Positions 63,915 through 64,000 of a stretch of DNA of 64,000 bases are shown piece after piece. The notes beneath the pieces were generated by a model that was not told where the DNA came from, made no database searches, and saw only the letters and a list, made by a program, of their open reading frames with translations. Numbering within the stretch: position 1 is the stretch's first letter; each line of letters begins with the position of its first letter. A program made the position numbers and the translations under genes. Source of the DNA: Anaerovirgula multivorans (GTDB lineage Bacteria; Bacillota; Clostridia; Peptostreptococcales; Natronincolaceae); assembly GCF_900188145.1 (NCBI RefSeq), contig NZ_FZOJ01000003.1, positions 233,558-297,557 on the forward strand, given 5' to 3'.

Positions 63915-64000
63915 CTAACAATCAGGAGATTCTCCAGCCACAAAGCCAGCTTCTCTTAATATTGCTAAAGCGGTATCTAACTTTTCTTCACTTACCATCA
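63915..64000 (-). CDS. Partial gene, C-terminus only (runs off window)
   Basis: A minus-strand reading frame ends at TAG (63915-63917). The visible C-terminal residues are MVSEEKLDTALAILREAGFV and AGESPDC. The Met may be internal. Helical and charged, ending in Cys. The family cannot be named from 27 residues. Confidence 0.5.
   Translation of the reverse strand, partial: MVSEEKLDTALAILREAGFVAGESPDC

Noticed and set aside
1..64000. tRNA, rRNA or prophage genes
   Set aside because: I saw no tRNA-like cloverleaf with CCA-type acceptor, no rRNA conserved stretches and no phage structural genes, though a tRNA search program would be decisive.

Overview
The window reads as chromosome from a strictly anaerobic, spore-forming, low-GC member of the Clostridia. 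This rests on spore genes (sleB, ypeB, an alpha/beta SASP, a SpoVB-type flippase), a class III ribonucleotide reductase, a Stickland-type selenoprotein reductase and intrinsic terminators after many genes. An Alkaliphilus-like amino-acid and betaine fermenter would fit, but genus is inference. Most genes lie on the minus strand. I see no rRNA, tRNA, CRISPR array or prophage.

Layout. 0-3.6 kb: truncated hypothetical, methyltransferase, MarR-controlled heavy-metal P-type ATPase. 3.9-18.4 kb: two complete paralogous NikABCDE-type ABC importers. The first has a promoter abutted by a Fur-like box and runs on into a MATE exporter and a YesM/YesN-type two-component pair. The second sits behind a perfect sigma-A promoter, a full cobalamin riboswitch and an intrinsic terminator, and its binding protein has Gln where the other has His in the metal-site motif, so it is probably a cobalt importer. 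18.4-20.6 kb: decayed DNA (transposase remnant, inverted repeats, PadR remnant) around the corrinoid adenosyltransferase cobO. 20.6-28.8 kb: an uncharacterised catabolic operon (OPT transporter, DUF917, DUF1177, AroM, M29-type aminopeptidase, unknown protein, plus a racemase fragment) under a PucR regulator. 29.2-48.3 kb: housekeeping and envelope genes (nrdD, FMN-binding-type lipoprotein, SpoVB, PepV, LytS/LytTR pair, murI, pgi, ferredoxin, FAH-family hydrolase, ypeB, sleB, mgtE, rodA), with a short leader ORF and mutually exclusive RNA pairings in front of mgtE. 48.5-52.7 kb: SASP, small proteins, a selenocysteine-containing TlpA/ResA-like thioredoxin with CcdA, DUF1385 protein and hemerythrin. 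53-58.5 kb: three-gene 2-hydroxyacyl-CoA dehydratase/activase-like set, CapA, TerB-like protein. 58.6-64 kb: betaine/sarcosine reductase component (GrdI/GrdH type, Sec-containing) with a BCCT transporter and a divergent TetR regulator.

How it fits together. Trace-metal and corrinoid supply (two Nik systems, cobO), selenium-dependent redox chemistry (GrdH-type protein and the Sec thioredoxin, whose UGA codons are both followed 12 nt later by a hairpin) and osmolyte, peptide and amino-acid fermentation dominate. Two dispersed palindromic repeat families and three decayed genes mark the more fluid parts. Starts were moved from the longest ORF to the ribosome-binding-site-supported codon in several genes, as noted in each entry.
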